Position numbers and translations under genes: made by a program
Source of the DNA: Balanoglossus misakiensis
Lineage: Eukaryota > Hemichordata
NCBI GenBank assembly: GCA_040954595.2
Contig: CM082587.2
Location: forward strand, 2,294,001-2,358,000
Direction of reading: 5' to 3'
DNA: 64,000 nucleotides
Notes under the pieces: model-generated
Told to the model about the DNA's origin: nothing
Seen by the model: only the letters and a program-made list of their open reading frames with translations
The model's database searches: none
Shown: one piece after another, positions 13,301 to 28,300 of the stretch
Position numbering within the stretch: position 1 is the stretch's first letter
Layout of the letters: each line of letters opens with the position of its first letter

Positions 13301-16300
13301 CACTCCCCTGACCTACTTCAATGATCTTAGAGATGCATTAGATTACACAAAATTGCTGAATAACAAGGCGTGACACCCACAACAGATGTGTCCATGCTGG
13401 ATAAATTCAAGAAAAAAGGGGTTCTCTGTGGGCCGTAGTTAATGTCTGTAAACAGTGAAGTGAGGTCTGCTCAGGGCATGTTTACTATTTAGTTTGACGT
13501 AGACTTTAGCCTTTGCTCCGAGTACAAAAATATGTTGAAAATCCATGACCTGACAGACTGGTAAAGTCATGGACGAGAGAGAACAAATGGTCCTTTCATA
13601 GTTTTTTCTCTGGGTCTCACGCATGACAAAATTATCTCTAGCAGCCATTTTGAGTTGATGGCAGAAAAAAAATATCGGGATGGTTGTAGATGCATGATGA
13701 CCTTTCAGGGGTCAGACAGACTTCTCTACAGCATTTGATGAACATACTTTATAAATAAATATGTCTGCAGAGATCTCATTAATGCTTCCAAGTTGAAATT
13801 GAAATGGCAAAGTCACACAGGATGTGGTCACCATAGCTACCAGAAGCCTGATCTGACTTGAAAAGTGAAGGTCTTGGGAATGTGAAAGGAATTCTAAAAT
13901 GGACAATAAAATTCCTAAAACTCAAACATTTAGAGTTCTGTATACCAATAAAAACATCAACTCCCACGTCTACAGGCCCTAGTGTCTCTGTTACATGTAC
14001 ATGTAAACAAAAAATATAGCACACTTTTTATGACACCGCCTACATGTTCTTCTGTTGTATTTTGATTGGGGACTTTGAGCTGTCAGTCAGGATTGCAAAA
14101 TGCAAAGATTTCCTGTTTTCAAGTCACCAGATCTGACAACTGAAATCAAGTTGAACGTACAAAAATTGACAACACATTTCTCACCCAGTTGAACTTGAAC
14201 TCTTGAACCACCAATGCAGTAGGGCAAACCATAGACAATAGAAGGCAAATCCTGGTGTTCCACAAGTGAGCTTGTACTTTGGGAAATAGCTGTAAAAATC
14301 TTCAGCTCCTGCAGGGTGTCTGTAAGCATAGGAAAGTCCTTACCTCAGATGGTGAGGTTTTCAGGGGTGGAAAATCCAAGCATATGGAAGGAAAGAAACC
14401 ATTTCTCTCACAGCATGCTGACAGCAACTGAACGGCCAGACCAAAATGGTGGAACTAAACTGAGACCACTTCAGAGAGCCTGAATATATACATATTCATC
14501 ATACACCTGGTCTGTACTATTGATAAACAAATTATGACATAAGACTGGCCATTCATAAACTAATGAATGCAAATGAGACTTCATTTGTATGCTAATTTGG
14601 ATGAATGACACAATTGCCAAATTGAATGCCTGCATAGCACCTGTGCTCAGCCAACTAGCAGGAACCAACCAATCAGGGACTTGCTCATGTAGAAAAGAAT
14701 TAATTGCAAGTTGATCTCATTTGGAGTGTATATTTCTAAACTGACAATAAGGTCCAGTTCATCTTATGCATGTGGAAGCCTTGCCAGAGTAACAGTAATA
14801 ATAATAATATCTTGCTATTTTATGAATAAAATGGCTATATGATGTGAAATATTGTTGGTATGGCTATATGATGTGAAATATTGTTGGTTTTATTGCCGAT
14901 TAGCTCTCCATGTCCAGCTGCTCGCACTTTAGTTCATTCACATGATTACAACATAAAACTCTGTACCTTTGTAAAGTACAACATGCTGAGAAAGAAATTG
15001 AGTGTTACAAATCAAGTGGCACTCACAAAGCCTGTATGTGTTGTCAATTACTTCTTTTGTCAGAATGAAATTTTCTGAAAAGTGGATAACATAGAGGAGA
15101 ATGGGCAGTAAAGGGTTTGTTTTTATATGCAGCAAAACAATGACAAATGGGTTGGTCTTCATGTTAAAATACTGTGGGTTTTGTCGGAAGTTTAATTTCC
15201 ACCCCGTTTACTGCAGGTAGTTTTTCTGCCTTTGTCATGTTAAGCAGACCGACTGAAACGATTTCCTGAACACCTATAGTGGATCAAGGCTGATGTCGAC
15301 TTGTGGCCAGTATCTGGGTAATTCATCAAAGTCCAGCCAGCTTAATTGCCTCTTTAACATTTCCAGCTAGTGGGCTCAATAATAGGAACTTCCTGGTTGC
15401 GTTAATATGTGAAAGCATAATGTCCAGACTTTCCCTGATGGAGAATTCGACCGGAGGGCGACCAACTATGTATAGCCGAACTGTGGAGGTTTTGATGGAA
15501 TGTATGAGGTCAGAGGTCGATCAGCTGATTGCATGGTTAAAGTGGCTTGTCGTGAGTAGACAGCCAAAAGAGGGTTTCCTACGTGATGGTTGGTTTCGAA
15601 GTAAAATCAAAAACGCAGGAAACTTTACGTAATCTGTGACCCATGCCTCGAAAGCCTGAAGGTTGTTCTGTGTCTGTGTGCGTGGAGGTGTATATGGATC
15701 AATTCTGTTCATGGCTGTTAAGCATCTCGCACATACTGCTTTGCAATGAGTCATATGCGACAAGACACGTTGAAAAGTAGAACAAGCATTTAAAAGTGAA
15801 AAAAGAGTGATTAATATCTAATCATCGTAGTCAAGCCCACATATGTAAAAAACTTGCTTGTGCAGGTGCTCGCTGGGTGTTAGAAACCGTTAAATGATCT
15901 CCCGGCAATACATTGAAGTTGGGAGTTTTAAGCTGAAACTTTCAGTTCAGGGGAGGTCTCCACACAATGGCATCATAGTCACATGTAGTGTCACTTGACA
16001 CAGTCACTGGGAGGTTAAAATGACATAAAAGGAATACAGCACTGTTGCGGTGTAAAATTACAATTTAAAGGGATCATATGACCTCCCGATTTTGGCATAC
16101 TGGCCTTGTAGGGATCAATATCAGAGAAATACTGCTTTTTTGTACTGTGCACAAGTGTTGTGTGTGGCTTGAAAGACCAAAATATCAAAATTGAATGCGT
16201 GGTGTCTGTGAACAGGAAAGCCACAAGGCCTAGGTTTGCCCTTTAATTAAACTCCCACTCTGGGAAGAATTACGACAACAGTGGGTATGGGGTTCGGCGG

Positions 16301-19300
16301 TCTTTGTGGTAACAATCACAAACCATTGTGTAATAGGATGAGTCATTGGCCCAGACAGATTCATTGTGTGATTGGTGGTGTCGAAGCAGGTCAGAGGTCA
16401 CTTCACCAAACACCAAAAAGACATGTTAAACTCACCAAGGACATGTATAATAAAAATAACATTTTGTTTTCAAAACCAACCAAAAGGGAAAACCGTAAGC
16501 CTTAAAGGAGGTGTAAAAACTGATGCAGTGTGCTGTGACAATTGTACATAAACACAGTGACACGCTGGTGTTTATTTGATTTCAACAGATTCACCAACAA
16601 CATTTCCATTAAAAGCTGTTTTATGACCGTGTTCTCTTGTTCCTAATTGACCGTTATTAAAGTTCCAAACAACACATTAGAAAGCAGTTGGTACCTAGCT
16701 GTTAATGATGCCACATTAGATAAATGGGATGATGATTACTCTCCAGAGATGGAAGTAAAGGGTGGTTAGCTGCCTCAGTGCCCTTGTCCAAGTCAAAGTC
16801 AGGCTCTTTTGTTGCCAATAAGCTGTTGAACCCTATTTGAATCTGTTCACTTCACTAATATACTCAGTCTATTTCAACTCACTTTGCCGTCTTGAAGTTG
16901 AACAAAGAACACAGATTTTTCTGGGCCGCGAAGGGTTAAAGGGACAGTACACTAGTCTGGCCTCCTTATGTTGGTGTTTATTGTCAGCCTCTTTGCGGTA
17001 CATGTAATAGCCAACGTAAATTGTGAGCACGCTCAGTAGATATTAAGTTACGGCTCGATTGATGCGCAGAAACTACAGATAGGTCATAGTGTCTTCATCA
17101 GTTTTTGGCCATGATGAAATTTTCAGCACTGTGTTGGGATGACGCATGTTAGTGGAAGGTGATGGGTCATTCAGTTCAATTTCTCTTTTAACAGGCGTCG
17201 ATATTAAATTTGCAACTCTTCAGCTCGGAAAACTATCAGATAGTGGGGATTTTTGTAACTTTTTTGTGAAGGAGCGGGGTAATGTAATGCAATGTACTGG
17301 TAATAAAGTGACTTTGATTGCTTGTCAAGAAAAATCATTTCCCCACAGAGGATGTTCATTGAAAGAAAATTGGCAATCGGTGTCTGTAATTGTGGACAAG
17401 CTATAGAACCTTTCAGACTCGACTCGCTATCAATCTAGGAAACAAATTCTAGAGGGTCGAACCTGAAAAGATTTAATGGCCACTGGCAGCAAAAGCTATA
17501 AAAGAAGGCATGCTAACAGAAGCTTGGTTAGATGGGAAAGCACTCAGTTCGCGTTGAAAAGGAAATTAAAACCATGTTCACGATGAACAGCTATATAAGA
17601 AATTGTACATGTCCTTTACTTTGAACTTTATATTGGACTCATTAAGTGTAAGTACAGTAAGTGTGCTTGACCGAGTTCTACATGATCTAGATTTTAGCAG
17701 TTTCTTCAGGCTGTGCCAACCTGGATATAGGTTTGTGGAACAGCTGGCTAGACTGCAGACAATTATCTTCATTAGAGAAACTTTAAGTACATGTATGTTT
17801 AAGATTGTGCTGGACAAGGATGGCTCAAAACTAGCCAAATGTCCCTTTAATGTATTGAGGAAGTGTACAGAAAATAGATTTTACTGAGCCATCTGGAACC
17901 AGGATATAAAACTGAGAGAATAGGATTACAACCATGAGTTGTTGACAATATGGATCCATGCACACACTCCACTCCAAGTATAGCTCTTGAAATATTATGG
18001 AGTTGACAGATTTGAGGCCAAATTATTGATGGTGCCTTTCTTGGTACCATTCTAAAGACCATATAGTCAGGTACTATTTTGAAATCGGTATACGACAGGA
18101 AGTTGTGGGAGATGTTCGATGTGGGGGTGTACTATTTATGGCCTTGTGTGGTGTGCAGATTGTTTGGGGCTGTCAAAGACACACACTTTCCTTCAGACTC
18201 AGATGAGTGAGATGAGAGGAGAAGCGAGATGAAATGTTAAACAGGAAATATTATCTTCATTCATTGAATGCAAACATTCAATTCTATGTCTATAAGTAGG
18301 CATATCACACTGGACACATGAAGTCTGATCGGATACTAGTACTATCATCTCTGTTTCAGAAGTATAATTTTAGTGATTATACAGGATGTATGTGATTGTA
18401 TCAGCAGTCTCAGTTTCACATGCATGTCAATTTCAACTGAAAGCAGCATGATAGCCTTCACGGATTATTAGGCCTCTTTTCAGTTTTCTGAAAATTAAAT
18501 TGAACGCCTCAGTGTGTTTGGTTCACCTGAATAGTGGAATAACTAATATGCGTCTGATTTTGAATTCATCAGTTTCCTTGAAATGTACATAGATGTACTT
18601 TTCATAGGCTGACTGATGAAGCATGCCAGAACTGTTAATGAGCCATTCATTCCATGGTCACGGCTCCGATGAATTTGTTCTCCGGTTTAGCGGCGCTTAC
18701 AATGGCTCATTGATTCCACATGGGACGTACGCAGCAATGAAATGAAATCCCTCACAATGGAGAAAGCTGTTAGAGGATTGCTTGAAATTCATGTTTGTTG
18801 TGAAAACTCAAGATCTTGTGAAATAAGCACACAGAGTCAAGCAGTAATGACCCCCCTGGAAATTATACGCCGACTTTCAATATACTTCGCACATAAAAAG
18901 GTACTATACTAAATTGTCGGTTATACAAGAACCCACACTTAAATATTGATGCCTGTTCAGTTAATAACGTTGATGTCTGAACCATTTTTTTTTACTTGAC
19001 CTCAAAGCAGGAGTGCTGGGTCTTGCTGTTTCACTCAACTCACTCACTTCATAGCCTGCAGTCAAAAGTGACGTGGTGTTCATACCAAACTCTTGCCTTC
19101 CGGGTTGCAACAGAAATCCCAACATTTGATGGATATGGGTTAGATTAGGGCCCTTGACCTTGACCCAAATGTAGCAGAGTGGCAAGAATTCCGAAGTGGA
19201 AACCTAATCCCGCTAACCACCTTTCAACATTCGAGTGATACTAAAAACCATGTAAACTTTGAATAAGTGTATGTAAAATTGAAATCAATCCTATGTACGT

Positions 19301-22300
19301 TCATCTAAAACTTGTAAAAGAGTACTGTTCTGTTTTCACAGAAATTAACATTTTAGTTGCGCTTTGTGACTTCTGTCCTTGGGACGTTTATTTCATGTTT
19401 ACAGAGTCATAGGGAAATCAGGCATAATAGCCATCATTTCCTGTTGCAACCAGTACCATGAACCCATGTCAACTTTGCAAACTTCGTAAATTTTGGAAAG
19501 TACACCAGTTACAAAAACTGCGGTGATCTGGAGGCCGCATGTCTACTGCATGTTCTGTTGCAAAGAGATTATTCAGACTACCCATGGTATTAAAAGATCT
19601 ACGAACAGACCACTGAACTATCACGTACAGACGCAGATTCAGCAATTTCTGCAAGATTGATATTCGTTGTGGGAGAGCTTATTGACCAGATAAGCTTGTT
19701 TTCTGCTGCGTATGAGCTACGCAGAATTTAGTGGAGTGGAACTCCTGGGGCACCAGTGCTTACCAGAAGTGATACATTTTACAAAGTAAGACAGGTGTTG
19801 CGTGAAAAGCTGTCATGGTTGATGCGTTTTCTTAATTGAAATCTATGTATAGTATAGCTAAATTAGGTCGAAGGTCATTCATATTTTCATAATTAGTATC
19901 AGCTTCCCTGAACTGTCAAGGAAGGCTGTATGATATATGGTGTAACCATCATGCACTGCTTGTCCATTGCATCCTGTGCCATCTTTTCCTCAGGTTTTCA
20001 TCAATTCTGTTCTTCAAGTATCTGAAAGCACGGTATATACACCAAACCATATGTTTGAGGCACACAATCGATCACAGAAGTGTTTTTAATAGAAATACAT
20101 GTTCAGAAGATTGGAGGTTATATAATTGGGATTAATTTTGAATAAAAATGCAGTTTGTCAAATATTTCATCAACTAATATAATAACTCATAATAAAATTT
20201 GTAATTTTTCAATAAACGTCCACAGCACCAGTAGATAAATTAGCACATATTTGCCATAAAATCAATCAGCCAGTGCCTTTGTCAACCAGACAGAATCAGT
20301 GATCCTTTTTCCTGCATTTTCCTGGCACACCCCTGTGGGTATTTATGAAAACACAGCCAGATGTTCAATATACGCTGTTGTAGCTAGCACCTTGCAGAAT
20401 TATTTAATGCCACCATAAATTACCATGATATTATGCCATTAGCGGCCATATTATTATCAGAGAAAAAAAAAGACAATCCAATTTTCTAAACCCATCACAA
20501 ATTCACACAAAAAAACTATCTAAAAAGTAGAGACAAACTGTGTACGACACAATTTATTGGATTTCATAGAGCTGACAAGGAATTCAAAGCAAGATAATCA
20601 TATCTATTCTGTAATACGTAATATTATTCTGAGTGTAATACTGGTAAGCTTATCAGAGAGTCTCTGAGAGTTGAGATTGTGTAACGTTTCTAATTGAATA
20701 AAATCCAGTCATTCTGTATTCAAAAGCCACAAAGAATGTACTTAAGAGATTGCAGTATTTTTATCCCTGATAAAAGCTAGCTAATGGTAAAATTGTAATA
20801 GTACCCGACCATTTTCTTCATATCACCAAAGCCTTATGAATATTTTTTTGCCTCATGGAAATTTCAAAGGTCAGAGATTGCAGACTCCCAAATGAGTTGT
20901 AAAAAAAAATTATTGGTTTCAGTTCAAAGGTTTCAGACACTTGATTATATATTTGGACAATTTGATTTGTAATTAGCCTGTCATGCAGCCTTTTAATGTT
21001 TCACAGGGTTAATCTGCATAATTGTTAATTTGGGTCGAACTGTCATAGCCCAGAGCAGTATCAGGTGACTTTCACATGGGAATTTCAAATTTTCTGGTTG
21101 TTGAGTAAATTCCAGGTATTCTCACACTGTTTGCAAATTACTATCCTCTGATTTTTTTGTAATATCGATTAAGGAAAGTTGTACATGTACTCCTTATAAA
21201 AAGGTGACGATGAAAGTTCTTTTCACGGTGTTTCCTTTTTCACTTGAAGTGTGTTGAATTCTCTTCATATGTGTGAGTGGCGTCAGTCTCAGGAAAGAGA
21301 AGTGTAGTCGGTTGAGTGATGGATTGCTTCCAGGAAGATTGTTTCTGAAGCCCTTTTAGCACGGAATTCACAAAGGAGGCGTCGGAAGTTGTTGCCAATT
21401 GCTGTCCGTGCATATAACTCTTTTACGAGAAAGCCATATATCACAGCGAGGAAAAGACTTGTGTACGTCATCACCAGGTGTTTTATTTATACCTTGAGCA
21501 CTTGCATCATCGAGCGCGTGGTTACATTTCTTCAAGACGACAAACTTTGCAACGATGTGAAATAGAAATAGCATGTCACATTTAGCTGCTACTGTGGTGT
21601 TGTTCGAGGAAAAGAAGTCCTGTAGTTAAAGTTGTCCATTAGAGTTGCCAATCTCGGAAGCAAAAGCAACATTTGGAAATGACACGCGGGGGATTGTTAA
21701 AGAGACTCGTAAAAACTTGTGTAATGTGATGGAAATGTGTTGAGTGTTCTTGTTCTGTCTTTCCTGTTCCACTGAGCGTCCATCACTGTCAATTACCTGC
21801 CACAGTGCAAAAGATTTAAGGAGACTATATCTTCATTTCCATCTCAATTAACCGTGTTTCGAAGTTGCCATAGCGATATCAGTACATCCCCCTGCGAACT
21901 TTATGCGTCTCACTTGACGTTGTTCTCCAGTATCCATAAGATGATGATGATGATGATAGTAAAATCAAAATTCTTAGGGCACCTGTTCTTGATTTTCCTG
22001 AAACTGAATTTTCAGTTGCGCCGGACAGCAAATGTCCAAGTAAACTCTAGTTTGATGTACATGTATTTCATGCATTTTACAGGAGTTGGTGTTTTCAGAA
22101 GCGAAGATTGAATTTTGATGATGCTGTTTGGGTGAAAAAGGAAGTCATATAATCATAAAATGTTGAATTATAGAACCAGTGAACATGAGTCAACCCAAGC
22201 ACCGTTTGAGTGTGACTTGATTAATAGTTTGCAAAATTGCCTCATAAATTTTGATTCTAGATGTGTGGTTGGGTATTTTCAACGTGTAATTTACCCATTA

Positions 22301-25300
22301 ATTTACCGTTTTTGTCAGTTTATCTACACAGGACCCTGGAGGGAGTGTTCCTAATGTGTGAACTTTTACATGCCTTGATTGCCAAGTTTTTTCTGTTGCC
22401 ATAGAAACACATCGCTTCTAGCCATAGCTAGTGTAGGAGAAATGTGAGATTCAATGGGGAGTATACACAGAAAAGGAATTTCAGCGGAGGACTCTGATTT
22501 TACTATTAACCGTAGTGACTTTACAATGAAGTTGTGTGTCATTCATTTCTCGAGGGAGAGACTGTAATGAAAACATGGGTAAGGCAAACAAAACTCTTTC
22601 ATGCAACCCCTTTTCATCCCATTCAAAAGTTTGCAAGTGTGAGGTGACCAGAATATTAATAGTATGGTGAAAGTGAAGCTGATTTTTATGCCTACAATTG
22701 ATGCCGTCATCCTAAGGTGACAAAGATTTGTTTGTCATGCAGGTGTACCCTTCCACCCCTATCCTTTTGTGTGCAGGTCCAGTTTTGTCATTGAAACAAT
22801 GTAATTGGACCACATTGAAGTTGGTGGAAGGGTTGTTCACCTGACACATCTAAAATGTATAATGTGTACAGTGAAAACGTGTGTGAACCAAACTGATACT
22901 GAACCCCTTTCATGTTCCCCTTCAAATATACTTAAGACGCTTCAGTCAAAAGAACTTCTACGAGCAAACAGGCATGCAGTCAATTTTGAGTACCTAGCGA
23001 TGTGCCTTCGAGCAGAATGACAACCATTCTCTAACAGCCAATAATTCAACATGTTTCGGTAAACAGAACAAACAATTCAATAAAAGAAATGAAGTTGAGT
23101 GATTTCAGCAGTGTTATTTTCCTCATTTCCGTGGAAAACGATCGGAATATATCGAATTTTTCTGTCCAAGTTTTCTCTCACTGTGTGTAGATGCAAATAC
23201 CATTAGCGACACTGATTTAATAGTATCTGTTTGTATGGAATCGCATCGAAGTTTGTTCAGCCTAACATCTAAAGGCATCGTGTAATGGGTTTGGTCAGTA
23301 CAAACACAGATGCCGTCATTCTAAGGATTATTACCTGTTTTCAACTTCAACAATTTCCGTCAGTTATAAACAGACTTTATCACTGTATTAATTCTTTGCG
23401 ATGCAATGGGGTGGTTTGTGATCAACGTACAATTTAACTGCACACACACACACCTAGAAATCATATTTTTGAATATTTATGAGGGCCAAGTACAGAGTAT
23501 GCATTCTGTTGAACATCTGTGCCCTGCTGAAGCTGATAATTAAAGTAACGTGTGAAAATTATCCTTGATTGCAATTCTCAGTGACAGGTTTCCCTAATCA
23601 TATTTTATGCAGATATATAGGGACCTAAAGGAAATGAACTGTTTTTTTTCGTAATTACTTTTTCAAGGTTCTGCAATATAAGCTTTGATCACATAATCAT
23701 TATCCAGGGGCCATTTTATTAGCAAATCCAGTAGCCTATCAAAATGAGCGTCATGCTAAGACTAAGAGATATAGGGAAAAGTTTTCCAAAGTCTAAAAAA
23801 TATTTGGTTGGACCCAGGAAAAATGTATGAAGGTATCGTCCTTGGTATTGAGTAACTTCTCTGGATCTTCATTATGCGGTCATCGGTTGCGAACCAACTG
23901 AAGTGACGTTGTGTCGCATGAATCCAAAGAGGATTATTTCTCAATAAGAAAATGCAGAGTTGGGTTCTTTGATACACAGAGAATTATTGGCTTTGTTCAG
24001 ATGATCTTGTGCTCTTTGGCGGAAAACTATCGTAGGCATGTATACGGAAACCCAGACTAGATCATTTCAATTTCCTGCAGTGCTATTTCAGGCATTCAGA
24101 GACACACAAGAGTCTATATACAAAGTATATAAATAGCTCTGTATCAGGCTGACTTCTGTGCACAGTTCAACAAACCTGTCACAACCTTGCCATCACATAC
24201 TTCATCAAGCTTCGTGACAACCTCACCCGAGCCAAGACGGAAATACACCGTCGATCTCCGACTGACACGTCAAATGTTTTTGCATCAACAAGCTTTCGGA
24301 GGAATTTCCCCACCCCCCACTTTTCCCACCCCCACTTATAGATATCAGATTTATCCACACCACAGCAGCGATAGATACACAATGTCTATCGTACTTTGTA
24401 CTCGAACTGAAGCATAAAATAGAAATGCTTGAAACAACTGATAGGTGGGGCTAACACACTGGTGGACACAGACTCGCGGCGCATTCCGTGCATTGTGAAA
24501 GCGACTGTTGGTCCTCGCACAAATATTCACTTCCTTATTTCGTCATTCCCGATAATTGGGTCAGCTCATCAAGGGTGGCCCTGTGGCTGGCTTTTACTTT
24601 TATTCTTGCACTGCTTGGTGTCAAAATTGATTCTGTGACGTCACATGTTCTCTTCACACCATGTGAATCTTCACAGTTTGCTGCTGACTGATATTTCAGA
24701 TAAAATCAGATTTAACTGAAAAAAACTTTAGGAATCCCCAAGTGTCTTTATCTACATATAGTACATGTAGTCACTTTTTATCAGATGGTAGCGCCATCTG
24801 ACCTAGATGACCCAACATTTTAGCAAATGTCAATAGTTTATTTGGTCAAGGCTGTCCTTGGCTATTAACTAAGAATTTCGGAATTTTTTTAACAATGTGT
24901 GCTTTCTGACAGTGTGTTATGGTAGCTCCAAATTCTTATGGTGTAAATTGGACCCTTATGAAATATGTGAAGTATGTGGTTTTCCTGTACCAAGGCATAA
25001 ATTGTGGAGTGACTGTGATGATATGAAAGGTCTCAAAGAAAATGCTCATGCTGTATAAATTCAACAATGCTATGGGAACCACTTGAATAAAAAAAAACAT
25101 GAGCTAATTGTTCAAATAAACAGTAAATCACCGATTACTGAGAATGAATATGTCAGTTTAACTGGAAAGTTTGCCTCATCGTTATAAAAAAGCCATAATT
25201 TTTCAGCAAGAGTTGATAGATGTGTGTCATCATAATTGCGTTTGATATTGTCAGTCATGAAATATTTATTTTCTGTCGTAAAGGAAGAAAATTGCGACAC

Positions 25301-28300
25301 CTGTCAGTGGGAATACAAGCAGTTCATCTTCATTTTCAAGTGGTATAAACTTGCTGTGTGGGTGGTTTCTATAATTATTATGACAGCACAGCTTGGCACT
25401 TCAAAAGCGAAGTAGTGTGTGCAATGAATATCCCTGTGAATGATACACAAGCAAAAGCTGATCATCACCTGTTAAGAGCAGGTTTCGTTTGATGACAAAG
25501 AAGAACTGAACAGATTATTAAATATTGGCTTTTGTGTTTACATGGTACATGTAGCAAATAATTTATGATGGCTGAAACCGGGAATTGTGTTGGGAATTCA
25601 GAGCAGTTCTTGCATCCAGGTTTTAGAATGAACAAAAAAGGAGGAACTGGTACTTTTGGAGCATTTGTGTGAGAATCGTGTCAGGAGAGTGTGTTCTGAG
25701 GCAGAGATAAGGAGACCAACAGAAGCAACCTTTGGTATTAAACATAAATAAACCATCTTTAATTAATTTTTCATAGTGACATACAAAAGTTTGTCTGCAC
25801 CTGGCTTTGATAATGGTCTCTCATGATGAAGTAACCCTGTACACAGCTGTGCTGCCTGCCCATCACGAGCATCACGGTTTGAAAAGATGACCTTTGGCAG
25901 AGAGCAAACAGATCTTCAACCACAAGTTGTTACTGAGCGCCCACTGATTAGTGAAGGACTAGATAATGATGGCAACAGTGTACGAGAGTTTATATATGCC
26001 CTAATTTCACCTCTACTTAACACATTCAAAGTCAAACCAGGGGGAAAATAGCAAGCCAGTCGATCCTACGCAAGCGACGACAGAACTAGCTTTAATGAGG
26101 AAGCTACCATTGTATATTTACACATACCCTGCCTTCTATTACACAGTTTGGTTCAAAAACTACCCCTGGAATGGGAATTTCAGGGGTAGCCTTAATTCAG
26201 GGCTGTTTGCGAAGTCATCAGATTCATATTAATTTGGCTTCTTGGCTGTTGTCAGTTCCAATCTGTTCAAAATTTTGCCGCCTAATCTGTTAAGCTCAAT
26301 TTGCATTGAGACTGCTTCTTAAGAAAGTCCAGAAGGCGAAAGCATCACCTTTGATATAGAGATCATTAATTTCTGATTTTACACCCGAGGCAGCGAAGAT
26401 TCGGAAAAGAAATGTTGAGGTGCATGAAATGTAGAAATAATCTAAAATTCTGAGAAGATGAAAAGGTGGTGATTACTATAATCATATTTTATCGATTCTT
26501 CAAAGCTAAACACCTGAGTGTGTATCCGAAATTGTCTTCATCAATCAGCGCTCTTCCGATGAAGTATGCTATCCTCTTGATGTCTCCGTTTTATGTCTGG
26601 TCTGTCGCCACTTCTCAAATAAATCACACCAAAATCTGTCTTCTCAATCACACAGCAATGAACTGCAGGGCTGTCTTTAAACTTTACAGGGTAAAATCCA
26701 ATTTTGCCGTCTTTTTATGAGAATTTGTCGAGATGAGTGTGCAATAAATGTCACATGTTTGCCAGGGTCCAGTGAATTCAGCATGAAATATTCATGGATT
26801 TCAAGATTTTGCAATAGTTTGCAAACATTCTCTGGTGGTTCAATACACCAGCGGCCTGGCTAACCTATTGGATAGTTGTTTACAATATTTCTGTGGAAAC
26901 GTGAGAATTTGATTCAGGTTTTGATTGATTCCAGTCGATTAAGAAAGCAAATCTCTACTGAACCAGTCAATTTAAAAGAAAACAAATCAAATATAGGAGA
27001 AGCTGAAAAGCGGACACTTTAGTCGTAAGTGAAGCACGCAAAAAAAGCGCGTTCACTAAACTGTTGTCGTAAGTTAACATTTTCATTGCATTAGGTCTCA
27101 TTCCTCAAGATGCCTGCTCGTGGGCACTGCAGCTTTACTTGTAAATGAACCAGATCCTTGAAGACAGATATATCACCTTGGAGATGTCTTACTAATGGGA
27201 TTTTGTCTTGTCCAATGACAAGGTACTCGTCCCCCAAGGAAGACAGCAATCAGGCTTCTTTATCTGGTCAACTGGCAGTACCGTACTGAAAGCGTGTTCT
27301 GAATAAATGATGCGTTTGAGCTTTTGGTTTTTACGTTCCCTAACTGGTGCTCTCAATTCTGTGCATTTGTGGTTGTGAACAAGTAATGGTTTTGAAACGT
27401 GTTACTTAACAACACGTTTCCACTGAAAATATCACAGCAGAAGACGTTTGATAGAGGCATGTACTGACAGTTAGTCAAAGGAAGTTCCGTGTGAAAAAAA
27501 ATGTCCATATTAAAATAAATGGAGCCATAAACAACTTCTAATTATAGACATAAAATATTCCAGGGGATAAAATGTTGCTACTTAAACTCCCAAACTGTCT
27601 GTTTGATTTGTGGTTTAATATGTGGTTATTAATTTTTATATTCTGCAAGTCTTGAAGTGTGGAGGTGGTGTCACATGGACCTCGCACACAACACATAACA
27701 AGTCAGAAAACTTTCCTCCAACTATGAAATCCCTCAACATCTAGAATCAAGTTCTCTGAACTAAATTATTTTATTCTCTCTTTTTTGTGTCCATGACAGA
27801 GACTCCACGGAAGTCCACTAAAAAGAGCAGCGGCAACTCGACTCTGAAGAAAATCAAGAAACTCTGGGGGACTTCTTCTACTCCGAGTCATAAAACCGAA
27901 CAGCATGAGAAGAACCTAGTGCCTGATATCACTGCTCTGGACGCAAATGATAAAAAGGAGGACAAGAAAGAACCGCAACCTAAAATAGAAAAGGTGGGAA
28001 CTTGTTTTGATCACAAACTTACGTTGTCCTAAAACTTTTTTTTTTTCATTATAGTCATGGTGCGTTGTTTAGCATCTGTACTCCCACAAGTCATAATGAC
28101 ATTTGTGTTTTTGTCTCCTCCAGAACATTGACACACTCAAGAAATCTGAAGATGATGTGTGTCTCGCCCTCAAGTGGTTTAAAAGTAAGTGAATTCCATG
28201 CTGTAGGTTCCCCCAAGTTGAGAAGTGAATGACTTGTTACGTTAATCTCAAGTCTAACAAGACTTGTTGAAGGATATCACTGACTTCACACTAACTGTCA

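Larger units (their letters stand above)
10360..27799. other. 17.4-kb first intron of RAPGEF1
   Basis: The intron is bounded by donor gtaagc at 10360 and acceptor acag ending at 27799; together they rebuild a glutamate codon (g + ag). No coding exon of another gene was recognised on either strand. Visible contents are a poly-C run (about 11649-11660), a 29-bp perfect tandem duplication (14831-14888), a possible TTAA-ended element (16936-17850), (gat)n at about 21941-21958, an RFX-like X-box at 22395-22408, a short ca repeat near 23441, and a palindrome at 24780-24801. Length and position suggest that it holds transcriptional control elements; this is inference. Confidence 0.6.

Noticed and set aside
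15303-15632. 109-codon open frame in the first RAPGEF1 intron
   Set aside because: It matches no known domain, has no splice context, and is the length expected by chance in a 17-kb intron.
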